NCBI RefSeq assembly: GCF_017745275.1
Contig: NZ_JAGHZS010000005.1
Location: forward strand, 310,001 to 374,000
Length of the DNA stretch: 64,000 nt
Origin: Chitinophaga sp.
GTDB lineage: Bacteria; Bacteroidota; Bacteroidia; Chitinophagales; Chitinophagaceae
Reading direction: 5' to 3'
Of this stretch, positions 61,263 to 64,000 are shown piece by piece. The position numbers were made by a program, and so were the translations under genes. The stretch's first letter is position 1; each line of letters begins with the position of its first letter. The notes below the pieces were generated by a model. It did no database searches, was not told where the DNA came from, and worked only from the letters and a program-made list of their open reading frames with translations.

Positions 61263-61868
61263 TCAGAACAACACATTCATTCCTTTCCCTGTTGTAATCA
61301 AACTGAACAGGCTTTTTTCAACAAGTTTTTCCCAGGCCCCGGAGCAGCCATCGTAGCATTCAAATGTTGGTACCAGCCCGTGATGGGTGAAAGTAAGTTT
61401 GGTTTTATCTCCTTCTTTAGAGATATCAAAAATTATCTTTGTACTGGTCCATTCGTCTTTATGGGGAACAAAGTTTAGCTTGCTTTCTGTTACCAGCCAT
61501 TCCACTCTTTTGTTGGGAATAAGGTCTACTATCTTTTGTTTTGAATAGTGAATGTCTCCTGCACGATAGGTAAACTCATCATTGAGTTTGTCGGTGCTTC
61601 CGGTAATTTCTCCCTGCCACCAGCCACGAACGTTATTAATGGCATTGAACACCTCCTGGGGGGATTGGTCTACTAAAATGCTGGTCGTATAATCTTTCAC
61701 TTCCATGGTTTTGGTATTATTTTTATTACATGATGTTGACTTATCAACTGCCGTTTGAGCGTAGCTGCGAGGGATCATTAAAAAAGCCGTTAAGCAGCCA
61801 ATGAGCATTACGCTCCGAACATTCATGTTCCATGCCCGTCTTGATTTTTTATAATTGGCGTTTGTCAT
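61263..61868 (-). CDS. SRPBCC (AHSA1-like) protein with signal-peptide-like N-terminus
   Basis: The 201-residue frame has a basic start, a hydrophobic stretch (about 19-35) ending PRSYAQ, and then an SRPBCC domain (about 55-201) starting MEVKDYTTSILVDQSPQEVFNAI with VRGWWQGEI and TKLTFTHHGLVP. SRPBCC proteins of this group are normally cytoplasmic and would start at the internal ATG at 61706. A perfect TATCTTTG box lies upstream at 61915-61922, so the transcript covers the longer frame. Whether the N-terminus is used is open. Confidence 0.75.
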   Translation of the reverse strand: MTNANYKKSRRAWNMNVRSVMLIGCLTAFLMIPRSYAQTAVDKSTSCNKNNTKTMEVKDYTTSILVDQSPQEVFNAINNVRGWWQGEITGSTDKLNDEFTYRAGDIHYSKQKIVDLIPNKRVEWLVTESKLNFVPHKDEWTSTKIIFDISKEGDKTKLTFTHHGLVPTFECYDGCSGAWEKLVEKSLFSLITTGKGMNVLF

Positions 61869-61914
61869 TTTTGTTTTTTTAGATAAAGAGTTGTGTCTTT
61901 TCTTTCTTGTTTAT

Positions 61915-61922
61915 CAAAGATA
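61915..61922 (-). promoter_or_regulatory. -7 promoter box (TATCTTTG)
   Basis: On the minus strand TATCTTTG matches TAnnTTTG, 47 bases before the ATG at 61868. It supports transcription of the signal-peptide-containing frame. Confidence 0.4.
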
Positions 61923-62068
61923 TCCTCTTATTCAGGTATTGAAAGGGGGTGAAATGGACTTTATAACGGGGTAATTTGGCCAGATTTTTTTTCCGGTATA
62001 ACCAGGGCATTTTGGGTTTCATTAACTTGTGTGACTACCAGCATTGGTATCATTGAAAACCAAATTGA

Positions 62069-62464
62069 ATGTCGATGAAAATTAGGAACCTGGTTGAATT
62101 GTTTACCGTTCTACCTGAAAACGAAAGAATAATTACAGATGTGCTACGACAAGTAGTTTTAGCCACACTCCCTGAATATTGCAAAGAGAAAATATCTTAC
62201 AATGTTCCCTTTTTTTATGGCAATAAAGGGATCTGTATCATCTGGCCTGCAACTATCCCGCGGGGAGGCATCACCAGTGGAGTGCTGTTAGGTTTCTGGC
62301 AGGGATACCTGTTGCGTGATGAGGATCGTTTTCTGTCGCATGGTACCAATAAGAAAATTTTTTATAAGATCTACCAGGCACCGGAAGAGATTGATGAACA
62401 GCCGATAGAACAATTACTAAGAGAAGCCGTTAAATTAGATCGCACTTTCAAAAGCGTATCCTGA
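62069..62464 (+). CDS. DUF1801 family protein
   Basis: The 131-residue product fits DUF1801 (YdhG-like): NERIITDVLRQVVLATLPEYCKEKISYNVPFFYGNKGICIIWPAT, then GVLLGFWQGYLLRDEDRFLSHG. These small proteins have a fold related to frataxin-like or iron-linked proteins in some reports, but no clear function. It stands alone with its own upstream region. Confidence 0.85.
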   Translation: MSMKIRNLVELFTVLPENERIITDVLRQVVLATLPEYCKEKISYNVPFFYGNKGICIIWPATIPRGGITSGVLLGFWQGYLLRDEDRFLSHGTNKKIFYKIYQAPEEIDEQPIEQLLREAVKLDRTFKSVS

Positions 62465-62598
62465 CAGGTGGAATTGTGTTGATTTGATCTGGTAGTGCGG
62501 GCTCACTGCGTAGCTATAATGTCTCATTTGTAAATGATGCAGATATCCCGGATTTTGATTAAATTTAATACATTCCTATACTTCCCAAACTTCTTTAC

Positions 62599-63747
62599 AT
62601 GAAAAACCGTATAGCCTCTTTAGATGTACTACGTGGTGTTATCATGGTGATCATGGCGCTTGACCATGTCAGGGATTTCTTCTCCAATGTAAGGTTCAGC
62701 CCTACTGACCTGGCGCTTACCACACCGGGCTATTTCTTTACAAGATGGATCACGCATTTTTGTGCACCTGTATTCGTTTTTCTCGCTGGTACCGGGGCTT
62801 TCTTTTATGGGGTGAAGGAAAATAGTCTTACACAGCTTTCCCGTTTTTTGTGGACCCGCGGTGTGGTGTTAATCGCCATCGAAGTAACCATTATGTATTT
62901 TGGTACAGCCTTTAACCTTCATTATAACATCATAGTATTGCTGGTGTTCTGGCTCATTGGTTGTTGTATGATTGTGATGGCTGCACTGGTACATCTTCCT
63001 GTAAAATGGATAGCAGCTATAGGTATTTTACTCATTGTTGGCCACAATGCATTAGATAGTATCGGAGCCGACAAGTTTGGTGCAGCGGGTGTGGTATGGA
63101 TGATATTGCATCAGCCAGGGATAGTGCCTGTTACCGCCAACGTAAATGCGTTAATTGCCTATCCGCTTATACCATGGGTGGGTGTAATGGCGATGGGATA
63201 TGTTTTCGGCAGGGTTTTTCAGCTGGAGCCAGCCCGCAGGCAAAAAATTATGCTGCAATTGGGCATTGGCCTGGTGGTGGCTTTTATATTGATAAGAGCG
63301 GTCAATATTTATGGTGATCCCGTACCCTGGTCGTCTCAGAAGAATGGGCTGTTTACTTTACTATCTTTCCTTAACACCAACAAATATCCTCCTTCGCTCA
63401 GTTTCCTGTTGATGACATTGGGTCCTGCATTAATATTGTTGTCTTTTATAGATAAGGGGAACGGTAAGCTGCATTCATTTTTCCAGGTATATGGACGAGT
63501 GCCGCTATTTTACTATGTGGTACACTTTTACCTGATCCATCTTTTTGCTTTAATTGTTGGAGTTGGACAGGGCTTTAAAGTGCATGATTTTGTACAGTTT
63601 CCCAATCCATTTCCTGTTGGCTATGGATTTAATTTATGGGGTGTATACGCGGTGTGGATGGGGATTGTGGTGGTGATGTATCCACTTTGTAAATGGTATG
63701 GGAATTTGAAGGGGAGGAGTAATAGTAAGTTATTGAGTTATCTTTAG
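62599..63747 (+). CDS. DUF1624/HGSNAT-like multi-pass acyltransferase-like protein
   Basis: The 382-residue product has about ten membrane helices. The N-terminus RIASLDVLRGVIMVIMALDHVRDFF is the heparan-alpha-glucosaminide N-acetyltransferase catalytic-type (DUF1624) signature, with the conserved His in ALDHVRD, and GTGAFFYG-like and PLFYYVVHFYLIHL segments follow. It probably transfers an acyl group across or within the membrane to a cell-surface glycan. The substrate is not known. A partial gene follows after six bases. Confidence 0.88.
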   Translation: MKNRIASLDVLRGVIMVIMALDHVRDFFSNVRFSPTDLALTTPGYFFTRWITHFCAPVFVFLAGTGAFFYGVKENSLTQLSRFLWTRGVVLIAIEVTIMYFGTAFNLHYNIIVLLVFWLIGCCMIVMAALVHLPVKWIAAIGILLIVGHNALDSIGADKFGAAGVVWMILHQPGIVPVTANVNALIAYPLIPWVGVMAMGYVFGRVFQLEPARRQKIMLQLGIGLVVAFILIRAVNIYGDPVPWSSQKNGLFTLLSFLNTNKYPPSLSFLLMTLGPALILLSFIDKGNGKLHSFFQVYGRVPLFYYVVHFYLIHLFALIVGVGQGFKVHDFVQFPNPFPVGYGFNLWGVYAVWMGIVVVMYPLCKWYGNLKGRSNSKLLSYL

Positions 63748-63753
63748 GTTTGT

Positions 63754-64000
63754 ATGAAGGATAAATTTATCAGGGTAGAAGGCATTGCATCAAAAAAAGT
63801 AGAAGTGTTGCTGAACGCCAAATTAGGTACATGGCCTATTCACGCGAGTAGCTGTATCCTTTTCGTCAGTTATTCAGACTTTGATATTCCCCTGGGAGAA
63901 ACTTTTTTTTACCTGATTGATAGAGAAGAGCGGGACGCGATGTACATTATCCAGGCAAAGCTAATCCAGGTTACACAATCATGGCTCAAGCCCTTTGACG
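63754..64000 (+). CDS. hypothetical protein, cut by right window edge
   Basis: A frame opens at ATG 63754, six bases behind the DUF1624 stop, and runs without a stop to the window end (82 residues seen). It reads MKDKFIRVEGIASKKVEVLL, then a Trp-Pro segment and an aromatic-rich region. No signal peptide or motif is visible. It is likely co-transcribed with the membrane acyltransferase. Function unknown. Confidence 0.6.
   Translation, partial: MKDKFIRVEGIASKKVEVLLNAKLGTWPIHASSCILFVSYSDFDIPLGETFFYLIDREERDAMYIIQAKLIQVTQSWLKPFD

Overview
The window reads as chromosomal DNA from a Bacteroidota soil or plant-associated bacterium, most likely a Chitinophaga-like member of the Chitinophagaceae. The basis is a SusC/SusD pair with an STN domain on SusC, a FecI-type sigma factor with a FecR carrying a DUF4974-like C-terminus, many TlpA-like thioredoxins, small orphan lipoproteins, LytTR/LytS regulators and Bacteroidota-style TAnnTTTG promoter boxes sitting very close to start codons. 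No rRNA, tRNA, phage, transposase or CRISPR array was seen. Both ends of the window cut genes.

Layout. 0-8 kb: a TlpA-like gene (cut by the left edge), SusD and SusC on the minus strand, divergent from an ECF sigma factor and its FecR anti-sigma; together this is a trans-envelope uptake and signalling unit. 8-21 kb: a GT-C-like membrane protein, a GH5-like hydrolase, an AlkD-like HEAT protein, a thioredoxin/TPR protein, an aldo/keto reductase divergent from an AraC regulator, a MarR-GNAT fusion, a sugar MFS transporter, a CFA synthase, a stand-alone LigD-type polymerase and a haem-binding protein. 21-34 kb: outer-membrane and signal-peptide proteins, a P1B-4 metal ATPase, a TMEM175-like channel, NUDIX, GH43, a DUF1772/cytochrome c pair, an FAD monooxygenase, an O6-alkylguanine methyltransferase and YqgE. 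34-46 kb: a metalloprotease-like protein, an esterase divergent from an HxlR regulator, a LytS/LytTR two-component pair, and a four-gene redox run (haem/cytochrome P460 protein, lipoprotein, DUF1223, Ohr). 46-64 kb: CHRD lipoprotein, a second ECF sigma factor followed by two very small genes, a TonB-dependent barrel that seems to start at TTG, a second HxlR regulator with a clear operator pair, a GlxA-type regulator, and an assortment of small enzymes and membrane proteins.

The most unusual signal lies between genes. Three intergenic hairpins (13100-13241, 24571-24680, 30038-30159) have arms built from tandem 7-base units of the form AAGCRRA, and a fourth (45166-45244) has a related 7-base AGC periodicity. 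They sit at or over stop codons, mostly between convergent genes. One has perfect 59-bp arms. Copy number of the 7-mer differs between arms in two of them. Other points worth attention are a decayed sigma-region-4 fragment, a sigma factor followed by a 26-residue membrane peptide gene, and palindromic operators in front of both HxlR regulators.

All functional calls come from reading motifs and lengths; no database search was possible.
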